Source: Paracoccaceae bacterium
GTDB lineage: Bacteria; Pseudomonadota; Alphaproteobacteria; Rhodobacterales; Rhodobacteraceae
NCBI GenBank assembly: GCA_021647745.1
Contig: JAKIUB010000016.1
Location: 1 to 60,351, forward strand
Direction of reading: 5' to 3'
DNA length: 60,351 nt
Shown here one piece after another: positions 25,651-34,731 of this stretch; position 1 is the stretch's first letter, and the number at the start of each line of letters is the position of its first letter. The notes below the pieces were generated by a model. That model had not been told where the DNA came from. It saw nothing but the letters and a program-made list of their open reading frames with translations, and made no database searches. The translations under genes were made by a program, and so were the position numbers.

Positions 25651-27288
25651 TTAACCTCTGATATCTGAAAGAGTGGCTTTGGGGGTGATGTTTTCGGGGT
25701 CGGTTATAAGCTCGATCAGCGCACCTGTGGTCGAGGCTGCCGCGCGGCTGAAGGCAGCGGGGAAATCAAGCGTTTCGCGCACGGTTTCGGCCTGAAACCC
25801 ATAGGCCTTGGCAATGGCGACAAAATCAGGGTTTTTGATATCGGTAAAGCTGGTGCGGTGGGGGTATTCGCGCTCTTGATGCATTTTGATGGTGCCGTAA
25901 GTGCCGTTATTAACCACAATCACAATCGGTTGCGCTTCGGCCTGCATGGCAGTGCCCAGCTCCTGCATGTTCATCTGGAAATCGCCATCACCGGCAAAAC
26001 AGACCACCATGCGCTCGGGGTATTCGGCCTTGGCGGCGATGGCGGCGGGCAGGCCATAGCCCATGGCACCCGATTGCGGGGCGAGCAGGCGCGCCTCGGC
26101 CCCGTATTGAAAAAACTTGTTGTGCCAGATGGCAAAATTTCCCGCACCGTTGGTCAGGATGGCATCCTCGGGTAGGCGGCCTTGTAAATAAGCGATGACC
26201 GCGCCCATATCGATGCCGTTTTTACGGGCGGGTAACGCCATACTGGCCATATAGGCTGCGTGCTGCGCTTCTGTCCAGCTCTGCCAGCTACCGTTCAGGT
26301 CTAGCTGCACCAGCGCCTTGCACAGGGCATTTGGCCCCGCATGGATCGGCAGGTCAGCCTGATATATCTTGCCCAGCTCAAGATCAGAAGCATGGCTGTG
26401 GATTAGTGGCTTGCCGATCTGCGGGACATTAAAAATCTCATACCCGTCGGTGGTGTTTTCGCCAAAGCGGATGTTGAGGGCGAATATCAGATCGGCCTCG
26501 TCGAGTGCCGCTTTCAGGGCGGGAGTTTTGCCCAATCCTGCATCGCCGATATAGCTGGGCGAGTGATTATCCAGCAGATCCTGAAATCGAAAAGCGCTGG
26601 CCACGGGCAGGTGGTTACGCTCGGTAAATGCTTGCAAACTGGCGCGCCCGTCAGCGCTCCAGCCGCCACCGCCGATCAGCAGCAAGGGCCGTTCGGCGCG
26701 GGCAAAAGCCTTTTGCAGATCATAAATCGAATCAGGCGTGGGCGCGGCCTCGGCCAACTTTACCTTTGGGGCGGGTTTTGCCGCAGCTTTGCGACGCAGC
26801 ATATTTTCGGGCAGGGCGATCACCACTGGTCCCGGGCGGCCAGATTGCGCTACCGAAAAAGCCCGTGCGATGATTTCGGGGATGCGTTCGGGGCTGTCAA
26901 TTTCAATCACCCATTTGGCAATCGGGCCGAAAAACGCTTTGTAATCCACTTCCTGAAAAGCCTCGCGCCCGCGCATATCTGTGCCGACCTGCCCGATGAA
27001 CAGGATCATCGGGATGCTGCCCTGCATGGCACTATGCACGCCGATACTGGCATTGGTGGCCCCTGGCCCACGGGTAACCATACAAATGCCCGGCTGGCCG
27101 GTCAGCTGTCCGTGGGCGCAGGCCATAAAGGCGGCGCCGCCCTCGTTGCGGTTGCCGATAAGGCGGATATCCTTGTGGTCAAGCAAGGCATCCAGCACCG
27201 CGAGGTAGCTTTCTCCCGGCACACCGAAAATGGTTTTCACGCCTTGTGTTGTGAGGCAATCCGCCAATATCTGACCACCGGTTTGCAT
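25651..27288 (-). CDS. ThDP-dependent enzyme of the acetolactate-synthase family
   Basis: A 545-residue thiamine-diphosphate enzyme. The catalytic Glu is in NRNEGGAAFMACAHG (about residue 49), the central FAD/ADP-like domain follows, and the ThDP/Mg site is GDGDFQMNMQELGTA with later NN. It starts at 27288 after a GGGGGGA; the longer frame adds 35 residues with no family match. Unlike IlvB it lacks an adjacent small subunit and is followed by a uronate-dehydrogenase-like gene, so it is more likely a catabolic decarboxylase or ligase than branched-chain acetolactate synthase. Confidence 0.85.
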   Translation of the reverse strand: MQTGGQILADCLTTQGVKTIFGVPGESYLAVLDALLDHKDIRLIGNRNEGGAAFMACAHGQLTGQPGICMVTRGPGATNASIGVHSAMQGSIPMILFIGQVGTDMRGREAFQEVDYKAFFGPIAKWVIEIDSPERIPEIIARAFSVAQSGRPGPVVIALPENMLRRKAAAKPAPKVKLAEAAPTPDSIYDLQKAFARAERPLLLIGGGGWSADGRASLQAFTERNHLPVASAFRFQDLLDNHSPSYIGDAGLGKTPALKAALDEADLIFALNIRFGENTTDGYEIFNVPQIGKPLIHSHASDLELGKIYQADLPIHAGPNALCKALVQLDLNGSWQSWTEAQHAAYMASMALPARKNGIDMGAVIAYLQGRLPEDAILTNGAGNFAIWHNKFFQYGAEARLLAPQSGAMGYGLPAAIAAKAEYPERMVVCFAGDGDFQMNMQELGTAMQAEAQPIVIVVNNGTYGTIKMHQEREYPHRTSFTDIKNPDFVAIAKAYGFQAETVRETLDFPAAFSRAAASTTGALIELITDPENITPKATLSDIRG

Positions 27289-27405
27289 GCTTCCCCCCTG
27301 CTCGTTATGCCCAGACAAATCACAGATTGTAGTCAAGGGGAAGCAAAAAAAGCACAGCAGCCCGAAGTGGGTTTGTGCCTGGCGATTTGCCAAAACCCAG
27401 CCTGC

Positions 27406-28074
27406 CTAACCTGCCATTTTGCCAAGACTCATATGCCGCTTGCGCCCGAAACCCTTGGTGCGGGCGGTCTTGAATCCCGCAGCTGCCAATGCGCGGCGGA
27501 CATGGCCCGCGGCGGTATAAGTGGCAAATGTACCCGCCGGTTCGGTATGTGCGCCAACCTCGGCCATCAGGGTACTGCCCCACATTTCGGGGTTTTTGTC
27601 GGGGCTGAAGCCGTCAAGAAACCACGCATCGGCCCGGCCCTTCCATAAAGGCAGGGTGGTGGTGGCCTCTCCGAGGATAAGCTCAAATTCAAGGCTTGGC
27701 AGGCTAAGACGGGTACAGGGCCACGCGGCTAAAAGCGGTGCGGCCAGTTCTGCCAGCTCTGGCCATGCCATCAGGGCCTTTTCCATATCGGGGTGGTCAA
27801 GCGGATAGGCCTCAAAACTGGTGAACCTTAGCGGGCCTGCGGTGCCGCTCTTTTGCCATGCCCGCCACGCGGCTAACAAATTCAGCCCCGTACCAAAGCC
27901 CAGCTCGGCAATATGAAAGCGGCTTTGATAGCGCGCCGGCAGGGCGTTGCCGGTCAAAAATACATGCTGCGCCTCGTGCAGTCCGCCCGAGGCTGAAAAA
28001 TAGGGATCATCAAAGAGCGCACTGCGTGGGCTGCCATCATCTTGCCATATCAGTGCTGCGGTTTTAGGGTCCAT
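27406..28074 (-). CDS. mnmD: tRNA mnm5s2U34 methyltransferase (MnmD)
   Basis: A 222-residue stand-alone version of the N-terminal half of MnmC. The SAM-binding segment is IAELGFGTGLNLLAAW (about residue 54), and the DUF752 signature is DAWFLDGFSPDKNPEMW (about 149). It methylates nm5s2U34 to mnm5s2U34 in wobble position of some tRNAs. The oxidase half expected in enterobacterial MnmC is encoded separately on the other strand, 34 bases away. Confidence 0.88.
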   Translation of the reverse strand: MDPKTAALIWQDDGSPRSALFDDPYFSASGGLHEAQHVFLTGNALPARYQSRFHIAELGFGTGLNLLAAWRAWQKSGTAGPLRFTSFEAYPLDHPDMEKALMAWPELAELAAPLLAAWPCTRLSLPSLEFELILGEATTTLPLWKGRADAWFLDGFSPDKNPEMWGSTLMAEVGAHTEPAGTFATYTAAGHVRRALAAAGFKTARTKGFGRKRHMSLGKMAG

Positions 28075-28108
28075 TCTACTTTGATGCAGCGAGGCGAGGC
28101 AAAGCGCA

Positions 28109-29233
28109 ATGGCGAATATTACCGTGATCGGAGCCGGTGTTTACGGGCTGTCTTGCGCGCTGGCGCTGCTGGAGGCCGGCCACAAGGTGCGGGTGCTGGA
28201 AAAGGGTCGTATCGGGCAAGGGGCAAGTGGCGGGCTGGTTGGCGCGCTCAGCCCCCATGTGCCGGAGGATTGGAATGTCCGCAAAGATTTTCAGCTTGCT
28301 GCGCTGGTATCTGCGGCGGGCCATTGGGGTAGGGTCGAGGCGCTTTCCGGGCTGCAAACCGGCTATGGGCGCGTTGGGCGGTATATTCCGCTTGATGATA
28401 CCTACGAGGCTGAAAAGGCACATGGCCGCGTGGCGGGGGCGGCGCGGCTATGGCCGGCGGGGTTTGGCTGGGAGGTACTTGAAGATGCACCGGGGATTGC
28501 ACCTTCGGCGGCGCCCTTTGGTGTGGTGCATGAAACCCTGTCGGCACGGATCAGCCCGCGCCTTGCCACAGCTGCGCTGGCGGTAGCTGTGCGTAAAACA
28601 GGGGGGGATATTATTGAAAACCATCCGGTCGAGGGGCTTGAGGGGGTGAGTGTGATCGCCGCCGGGGTTGGCAGCGGGCCGCTGATTGCGCCCTATCTGG
28701 GGGAGGGCAGGATAAAAGGGGTCAAGGGGCAGGCTGCATTGCTCGAGGGCGGGCTGGGGCCGAACAGTCCGGTTATTTATGGCAGCGGGGTTTATATTAT
28801 CCCTCATGCCGATGGCACCGTGGCTGTAGGCGCGACCAGTGAAAACAGGTTTGACAAAGCATATGGCACCGATGACAAGCTCGACATGGTGCTGGCCAAA
28901 GCCTGCGCGGTTGTACCGGCTTTGCAACATATGGCCATCCTTGAGCGTCATGCCGGCTTGCGCCCGCGCGCGCCCAAGCCCGAAGCGATGCTCGGCCAGC
29001 TTGATGATACCACCTTTGTGGCAACGGGCGGGTTTAAAACCGGGTTGGGGAATGCGCATGCCATCGCCGCAGCACTTGTGCAGCTGGTTAACGGAGAGGT
29101 GCCGGATATACCACGAGACCTGTCACCAACCCACCACTTGACCAAACGGATAAAACAACCGATGCCGTGGCAGAAAACCTCCGAAACCGGTTATCAGCGG
29201 CGTAAGCGGCGGAATATTTCCGAGGCCCCGTAG
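28109..29233 (+). CDS. FAD oxidoreductase, probable MnmC oxidase half
   Basis: A 374-residue DAO-fold protein with VIGAGVYGLSCALALLEAGH at the N-terminus. It lies head to head with mnmD, so it is the natural candidate for the FAD domain that turns cmnm5s2U into nm5s2U in tRNA. RPRAPKPEAMLGQL near residue 290 and the GGFKTGLGNAH end resemble glycine-oxidase-like and MnmC C-terminal proteins. Its 3' end overlaps the convergent TIGR02186 gene by 40 bases. A free glycine/sarcosine oxidase role cannot be excluded. Confidence 0.78.
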   Translation: MANITVIGAGVYGLSCALALLEAGHKVRVLEKGRIGQGASGGLVGALSPHVPEDWNVRKDFQLAALVSAAGHWGRVEALSGLQTGYGRVGRYIPLDDTYEAEKAHGRVAGAARLWPAGFGWEVLEDAPGIAPSAAPFGVVHETLSARISPRLATAALAVAVRKTGGDIIENHPVEGLEGVSVIAAGVGSGPLIAPYLGEGRIKGVKGQAALLEGGLGPNSPVIYGSGVYIIPHADGTVAVGATSENRFDKAYGTDDKLDMVLAKACAVVPALQHMAILERHAGLRPRAPKPEAMLGQLDDTTFVATGGFKTGLGNAHAIAAALVQLVNGEVPDIPRDLSPTHHLTKRIKQPMPWQKTSETGYQRRKRRNISEAP

Positions 29234-29958
29234 CCGGCAGCCAGCGCTACCAGAATAGACAGCAGCCCGTAAAGTAGCGCATTTTCGCGCGAGAGGTTAT
29301 AGAGCCAGGCTTCCAGGCCGGCTTTGCGCACCACAATTCCTACGGAGGCATCCGCGACGATGTTTTTATCGCGAACCAGATAGACACGCGCCGTATAATC
29401 GCCTTCTACCAGATTGGCGGGCAGTCGGATATCGGCCTCGAAAAGAGTATCCTCGGTAAGGTTGATCAGCCCGACGCGCTCGGAATAAAGCCCGTTATCG
29501 GTGCGGATGCGGATGATGGCTTCGGAGAAACTCTCGGTATCGGCATTCGTTATGCTTTGGGGCTGCGGGCGCACGGCATAATTCAGCCCGATTGCATAAT
29601 CCCTCAGATCGCCTTCATTGAGCATTTCGCTTAGCGGACGGGTGGTTGCGATGGTAAAAAAGCTCGGTGCTTCCTGTATCTCGATCGCTTCGGCATTGAC
29701 CCAGATGCCGAATTTCTTCTCTTTTTTGCGGACGGTCACGGTTTCTAGCGGGCCTTCGACCACAATGGCGACATCCAGCGGTCCGGTGCCTGCCGGCAGC
29801 GGTGTATCGCGCTTTACTGCGCCAAAGACGAAAATATTGGAACCAGAGAATGTGGTGGTGATTTCTACCTTGTTCTGGCTGAGATCGACAACAACGCTTT
29901 CTTGCGCCAACAAGGGTGTGGCGATCCAGAGTGTTGCGGCTATGATAATACGCAGCAT
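29194..29958 (-). CDS. TIGR02186-family membrane protein
   Basis: A 254-residue protein with an N-terminal signal (MLRIIIAATLWIATPLLAQE), a periplasmic beta-rich body, and one C-terminal helix (LLSILVALAAGYGASEIF) followed by RRLRR. This is the layout of a family conserved in Rhodobacterales and Rhizobiales, usually next to a TauE exporter as here. Its start is one base after the tauE-like stop. Function unknown; it may be an accessory of the exporter. Confidence 0.82.
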   Translation of the reverse strand: MLRIIIAATLWIATPLLAQESVVVDLSQNKVEITTTFSGSNIFVFGAVKRDTPLPAGTGPLDVAIVVEGPLETVTVRKKEKKFGIWVNAEAIEIQEAPSFFTIATTRPLSEMLNEGDLRDYAIGLNYAVRPQPQSITNADTESFSEAIIRIRTDNGLYSERVGLINLTEDTLFEADIRLPANLVEGDYTARVYLVRDKNIVADASVGIVVRKAGLEAWLYNLSRENALLYGLLSILVALAAGYGASEIFRRLRR

Positions 29959-29959
29959 T

Positions 29960-30874
29960 TTATTTGCCCCCGGCGCCAATAGAAAAGAGTTCTGACGGGA
30001 CCAGCAACAGGTCGAGCGCCAGCTTGAAACACATGGCCAGCACCATGATCGCCAATAGAATACGCAGCTGTTCGGCTTTAAGCTTCACCCCTATGCGGGT
30101 GCCGATCTGGGCGCCGATCACGCCGCCGGTGAGTAGCAGTAGTGCCAGTATAGCATCTACCGTAAAGTTTTGCATCGCGTGGGAAAGCGTGGTGTAGGCT
30201 GTCACAAACATGATCTGGAACAGCGATGTGCCCACTACAACCTTGGTTGGCATTCCCAGCATGTAGATCATGGCCGGCACCATGATAAACCCGCCGCCAA
30301 CACCCATGATTGCTGCCAGAATACCCACGACGACACCGACAAGCAGAGGCGGGATAACCGAAATATACAACCCCGAAGTGCGAAAGCGCATTTTAAACGG
30401 CAATCCGTGGATCCAGTTATGACGTCTTTTTTTTGGTAATACCCCGGGTTTTTTTGATTTGCGGATCGCATTGAGGCTTTCGATAAACATTAGCCCGCCG
30501 ATCAGCCCGAGAAAGACCACATAGGACAGGGTGACCAGCAGTTCGACCTGACCAATGCTTTTCAGGTATTTGAATATCTCTACCCCGACGGTCGCGCCGA
30601 CAAGGCCGCCGATCAGCAGCACCACTCCCATTTTGATATCGACCGTCATTCGTTTGAAATGCGCCAGCACGCCGGAAAAGGAAGAGGCCACGATTTGGTT
30701 GGCTTCCGTCGCCACAGCTACCGCAGGGGGAATGCCGATCATGATGAGAATCGGGGTCATCAGAAAACCGCCACCAACGCCAAAAATACCCGAAAGCATA
30801 CCCACCAAGCCACCGAGGCCCAGCAAAACAAACATATTTACAGAAACTTCTGCAATGGGGAGATAAATCAGCAT
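29960..30874 (-). CDS. TauE/SafE-family anion exporter
   Basis: A 304-residue inner-membrane protein with two homologous halves. Each half carries the family's glycine-rich loop: SGIFGVGGGFLMTPILI (about residue 28) and AAIMGVGGGFIMVPAMIY (about 190). A basic cytoplasmic linker (KKPGVLPKKRRH) separates the halves. TauE/SafE proteins move sulfite or other sulfur-containing organic anions. An AGGTGG lies five bases before the ATG. It is transcribed ahead of the TIGR02186 gene. Confidence 0.87.
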   Translation of the reverse strand: MLIYLPIAEVSVNMFVLLGLGGLVGMLSGIFGVGGGFLMTPILIMIGIPPAVAVATEANQIVASSFSGVLAHFKRMTVDIKMGVVLLIGGLVGATVGVEIFKYLKSIGQVELLVTLSYVVFLGLIGGLMFIESLNAIRKSKKPGVLPKKRRHNWIHGLPFKMRFRTSGLYISVIPPLLVGVVVGILAAIMGVGGGFIMVPAMIYMLGMPTKVVVGTSLFQIMFVTAYTTLSHAMQNFTVDAILALLLLTGGVIGAQIGTRIGVKLKAEQLRILLAIMVLAMCFKLALDLLLVPSELFSIGAGGK

Positions 30875-30981
30875 GATACCACCTGTTAATAAGGCATCCG
30901 GTTTACAATATAAAATTTGAATATATCAGCCCGCAAGGCTGCGACAAATCGGAACACCTGGCGCAGGCCTTGTTGCATGGA

Positions 30982-32514
30982 TCAAGCAATGCCCGCACTG
31001 ATTTCAAGCTTACGTTTGGCAATATAAGCGTCCAGCTTCGCCTCTATGCCCTCCGCTATTGCCGGTGGCACATATTCCTCCAGCAGCTTTTTCCAAACCC
31101 CGTTGGCGCGCTCGGTGGCGTTTTTTCCACTATGCTCTTCCCAGTTTTCAAAGTTCTGCCAATCCGACAGGATCGGGCTGTAAAACGCATTTTTGTAGCG
31201 CTCCATCGTGTGCTCAACCCCAAAGAAATGCCCCCCGGGTGGCACCTCTTTGAGCGCCTCGAACGCAAGGCTGGCGCTATCCACCACCGGCGGCACCATC
31301 ATGCGCGAAAGCCCCTGTAGCATCTCCGCATCCAGAATGTATTTCTCGAAAGACGCCGTCAGCCCGCCTTCAAGCCAGCCCGCCGCGTGGTTGATAATAT
31401 TGGCGTGGGCCATAAAAGCGGCCCAGATCGACATCATGCTTTCATAGCTCGCCTGCGCGTCCACACAATTCGAGGCGTTCACGTTGCTGGTCCGGTAAGG
31501 CAAACCGTAGCGGCGCGCCAACTGCCCGCCTATTATGACCGCCTGTGCATATTCCGGCGTGCCAAAAGCCGGCGCGCCGGATTTCATATCGACATTGGAG
31601 GTAAAACCGCCAAAAACCACCGGACAGCCGGGATTTAGCATTTGCGTAAACGCGATCACCAACAAAGCCTCGGCGGTTTGCTGCGCCAAGGCCCCCGCAA
31701 GGGTAATCGGGCTCATCGCACCCGCAAGGGTGAAGGGGGTGATGATACAGGGTTGGCCGTTTTCGACCATCTCCATCAACCCGTTCAGCATTTCACCATC
31801 GACAATGCGCGGCGAATTTACGTTGATCACCGTCAGCAGGCTTGGCTCGCGCTTTAGTTGCTCCCGATCCACCCCTCGGGCAATCGCCACCATCTCAAGC
31901 GCGTCGCTCACGCGCCCCCGCCCGATGGCCCGCGCATTCCAGACCTTGTCGGTAAACATTATTTGCGATTTGTAGAAATCCAGATGGCGGGTGTGAGCAG
32001 GCAGCTCCATCGCTTCAACCGGCTGCGCCCCCGCCAAGGAAAGGATGTTCAGGCTTTGCCCTAATTTGATCAGATTATCTTGATCTTGCTTGCTGCCGGG
32101 GCGGCGGCCATTATCAAGATCAGACACATTGGGCGGGCCGGAAACCGGCGAGAAATGGATGTGATTACCCCCGATAATAGCATTTCGCAGCGGGTTTCTA
32201 GCATGGAGCGTAAATTTGGATGGCGCTTTATTGACCCATTCCATCAGCAGCTCCGGCGACAGCCGAACCATGCCGGTATCTCTATTCACAGCGGCCCCGT
32301 TGGCCTCCAGAATATCGATGGCCTCATCGCTTTGAAATTGCAGCCCAAGCTCTGACACCACGCGCATCGCGGTGTCGTGGATCATATCCAGATCTTGCTG
32401 TGGCAAAATTTCCATCGGCGGATACGGGTTTACGATCAGCCCTTTGGCGAGTTGGCTAATACCCGACCCACCCTTGCCAGCCTGTCTGCGGGCGTTTCTT
32501 GGACGTCTGCTCAT
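30982..32514 (-). CDS. MttB-superfamily corrinoid methyltransferase
   Basis: A 510-residue member of the trimethylamine methyltransferase superfamily, starting at 32514 after AGAGGCAG. The frame has no in-frame TAG, so no pyrrolysine is encoded and it belongs to the non-Pyl group (MtgB-like), which demethylates quaternary amines such as glycine betaine. NVNASNCVDAQASYESMMSIW and GGHFFGVEHTMERYKNAFY are conserved in the family. No corrinoid protein (MtgC-like) or reactivation gene is nearby, so the methyl acceptor must be encoded elsewhere. Confidence 0.85.
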   Translation of the reverse strand: MSRRPRNARRQAGKGGSGISQLAKGLIVNPYPPMEILPQQDLDMIHDTAMRVVSELGLQFQSDEAIDILEANGAAVNRDTGMVRLSPELLMEWVNKAPSKFTLHARNPLRNAIIGGNHIHFSPVSGPPNVSDLDNGRRPGSKQDQDNLIKLGQSLNILSLAGAQPVEAMELPAHTRHLDFYKSQIMFTDKVWNARAIGRGRVSDALEMVAIARGVDREQLKREPSLLTVINVNSPRIVDGEMLNGLMEMVENGQPCIITPFTLAGAMSPITLAGALAQQTAEALLVIAFTQMLNPGCPVVFGGFTSNVDMKSGAPAFGTPEYAQAVIIGGQLARRYGLPYRTSNVNASNCVDAQASYESMMSIWAAFMAHANIINHAAGWLEGGLTASFEKYILDAEMLQGLSRMMVPPVVDSASLAFEALKEVPPGGHFFGVEHTMERYKNAFYSPILSDWQNFENWEEHSGKNATERANGVWKKLLEEYVPPAIAEGIEAKLDAYIAKRKLEISAGIA

Positions 32515-32721
32515 ATCTGCCTCTTGGATGATTGCTATAGCATTTATTTTACGCGCATGCCGCGCGAATTTTGAAATCAAAATTCACTTCCGCGCGCTAT
32601 AACTATATCTTTTCCAATCAACGCAAAAAAAGCAAAACAACTCGTTTCACTGCTGGATGAAATGATTTCAGGGCGTATTCAAATCAACTGTACCCATCGC
32701 CTGAAGCGGTTCCGCTGAGTA

Positions 32722-32735
32722 GCATCCTAGGATGC
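32722..32735. repeat. 14-bp perfect palindrome
   Basis: GCATCCTAGGATGC lies in the 267-base gap between the mttB-like start and the dgkA stop, next to a small GCGG-TT-CCGC hairpin. It could be an operator for the methyltransferase gene. Nothing else was recognised in this gap. Confidence 0.4.
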
Positions 32736-32781
32736 CAGAAACACATCAAAGCCGTTTGGCAAAACTAATTATCCACAGACC

Positions 32782-33147
32782 CTAGAAATATGGCAAAAAC
32801 ACCACAGCACCGATAATAGTTGCCGCTGTGGCCGCTACCAGGACCGCAGCGGCGGCCGTGTCTTTGGCGTGTTTGACTTTTTCCGAATATTCCGGCGAGA
32901 CAATATCGCAAAGACCTTCCAGCGCGGTATTCATTAGCTCGGCTATCCAGACAAGCGCAATGGCCCCGATGATCGCCAGCCATTCGCCGGCGCTGATATC
33001 AAGCGCGAACCCGAGGATAACCACAAGTATTGTGGCTGCCAGATGAACCTTTGCATTTCCTTCGGTCCTGATAGCGACTCCCAGCCCGCGCAGCGCATGA
33101 CTAATGCTGGTGATGCGCGCGGCGATAAATTTGGCAAAACAGTTCAT
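32782..33147 (-). CDS. dgkA: Diacylglycerol kinase
   Basis: A 121-residue, three-helix inner-membrane kinase that returns diacylglycerol to phosphatidate. The family motif reads AELMNTALEGLCD (about residue 68), with EYSEKVKHAKDTAAAAV following. GLGVAIRTEGNAKVHLAATI is the conserved N-terminal surface helix. It is divergent from the GST gene, 74 bases away. Confidence 0.9.
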   Translation of the reverse strand: MNCFAKFIAARITSISHALRGLGVAIRTEGNAKVHLAATILVVILGFALDISAGEWLAIIGAIALVWIAELMNTALEGLCDIVSPEYSEKVKHAKDTAAAAVLVAATAATIIGAVVFLPYF

Positions 33148-33221
33148 GAAGCGATCATTGCGGCTTTTGGGGGGGATGTCGATAGGCTTGCGGCAGCGGC
33201 ATTCAAAAGCTAAATTGAGAT

Positions 33222-33839
33222 ATGACCTTGCCGATCTTCTATTCTTTTCGCCGCTGTCCCTATGCGATGCGGGCGCGCCTGGCTCTGGCTAGCGCCAGGG
33301 TAGAGGTGGAATTGCGCGAGGTGGTGTTGCGAGACAAACCACCCGCCCTTATTGCCGCTTCACCCAAGGCGACCGTGCCCGTTTTGGTACTGGAGGGGGC
33401 CATAATTGATGAGAGCTACGAGATTATGCGCTGGGCACTGGGAAGCTCAGACCCTGAAGGGTGGCTGTCCCTTGATGATCCGGCACTGGTTGCGGCCTGT
33501 GACGGTGATTTTAAATCCGCACTTGACCGTTATAAATATAGCCGTGAAAACATCGAAGATGCCCGGGAGGATGCCGCGAAGTTTTTGCGCCGGCTGGAGG
33601 GGGTGTTGGCACACCAGACCTATCTGGGCGGGGAGAAGCGCGGGCTGGCCGATATGGCGATTATTACTTTTGTGAGGCAATATGCCAATGTCGACCGGTT
33701 GTGGTTTGACGAGCAAAATTGGCCGAATTTGCGCAACTGGTTGGAGAAATTTCTTGCATCGGCGCGGTTTGCAGCCATTATGCGCAAATACCCGAAATGG
33801 CAGAGCGGCACTTCTGCCGTGATATTCCCGGAGCTTTAA
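33222..33839 (+). CDS. Glutathione S-transferase-like protein
   Basis: A 205-residue thioredoxin-fold plus helical protein. FYSFRRCPYAMRARLAL at the N-terminus and the cis-Pro ATVPVL segment mark a glutathione site with a Cys in the glutaredoxin position (RRCPY), as in GrxB/omega-type GSTs. The C-terminal domain is short. It overlaps slyX by one base (TAATG). Confidence 0.82.
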   Translation: MTLPIFYSFRRCPYAMRARLALASARVEVELREVVLRDKPPALIAASPKATVPVLVLEGAIIDESYEIMRWALGSSDPEGWLSLDDPALVAACDGDFKSALDRYKYSRENIEDAREDAAKFLRRLEGVLAHQTYLGGEKRGLADMAIITFVRQYANVDRLWFDEQNWPNLRNWLEKFLASARFAAIMRKYPKWQSGTSAVIFPEL

Positions 33840-34045
33840 TGACCAACCGACTAACCAATCTGGAAGAACACGCTACCCATCAGGCGGTCACGCTTGAAGA
33901 GCTGAGCGCAGTGGTGGCGGCACAGGCAGAGCAGATCGGGCGGCTGGAGCGCCGGGTGCGCCTGCTGATGGAGCGCGCGGCCCAGATGGAGACGGATACA
34001 ATGTCGGGCGCCCCGCTGACCACCCAAAAACCGCCGCACTGGTAG
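33839..34045 (+). CDS. slyX: SlyX homologue
   Basis: A 68-residue coiled-coil protein; the heptad-rich core LEEHATHQAVTLEELSAV and IGRLERRVRLLMERA, then a PPHW end, are typical of SlyX, whose function is unknown. Its start is embedded in the GST stop (TAATG), so coupling is certain in sequence. Confidence 0.85.
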   Translation: MTNRLTNLEEHATHQAVTLEELSAVVAAQAEQIGRLERRVRLLMERAAQMETDTMSGAPLTTQKPPHW

Positions 34046-34046
34046 G

Positions 34047-34661
34047 ATGTGCACGGTTATCATCCTCCATGGCTTGGGTCGGCGTTCGGCCTCGATGCGC
34101 AAGCTGGCCCGCGCGCTGGAAGGCGCGGGATACCATACCGAGGTATTGGATTACCCCTCCACCGAACTTTCGATCAAGGAACTGGTCTCCTTGCTTGAGC
34201 CTTTGCTGCCCAAAGATAAAAAACTGCATTTTGTCGGGCATTCATTGGGGGGAATTCTGTCAAAAAAACTGGCGGAAAGGCTGGAAAAGCCGCAGCGCGG
34301 GCGGGTGGTGCAGATGGGCGCACCGAATTTCGGTAGTGAAATCGCGGCCCGTGCGGCTGTATTTACCCCCCTCATGGGACCGGCGCTAGCAGAGCTGGCG
34401 CCACACGAAGGTGACGCAAAAAACGAATTGGACTTAGGAGCCATCGGTGGCACGGCGGCTTTACCGGCTTACGGGGTTATTACCGGAATAGAAGGCGAAA
34501 ACGACGGTAAAGTCAGCCTGAAATCTGCTTGGGGCCATGCACCTGAAGACAAGCGGCTGGCGCTGCCGGTCACCCATATCCTGATGATGCAGGATAGGCG
34601 GGTGATCGCGGCCACGATCAAATTTTTACAAACCGGCAGCTTTTCCGGGCTGACGGGGTAG
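34047..34661 (+). CDS. Alpha/beta-hydrolase, lipase-like
   Basis: A 204-residue hydrolase starting one base after slyX. IILHGLGRRSASM forms the oxyanion region and FVGHSLGGIL (about residue 63) has the nucleophile Ser. The family resembles PGAP1/EstA-like lipases that act on acylglycerol or phospholipid. The catalytic His is probably the VTHILMMQD His near residue 178. No signal peptide is visible. Confidence 0.82.
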   Translation: MCTVIILHGLGRRSASMRKLARALEGAGYHTEVLDYPSTELSIKELVSLLEPLLPKDKKLHFVGHSLGGILSKKLAERLEKPQRGRVVQMGAPNFGSEIAARAAVFTPLMGPALAELAPHEGDAKNELDLGAIGGTAALPAYGVITGIEGENDGKVSLKSAWGHAPEDKRLALPVTHILMMQDRRVIAATIKFLQTGSFSGLTG

Positions 34662-34731
34662 GTGCTGTAATGGCGGCCTCTCCCCCTGCGCCGCGCTGGA
34701 AGTGCGGCACTTGTGACCAATTCTGTTGAGT

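Noticed and set aside
26563..27648. 361-codon open frame opposite the ThDP enzyme
   Set aside because: No motifs and no ribosome site; it spans the ends of two real genes with clear catalytic motifs on the other strand.
27941..27980. GCCGGCAGGGCGTTGCCGG in mnmD as a further stem-loop repeat
   Set aside because: It lacks the GAGAGG flank and a matching stem, and is part of a conserved codon run.
30982..32514. Pyrrolysine-containing trimethylamine methyltransferase
   Set aside because: The frame has no internal TAG and no pyl genes are present.
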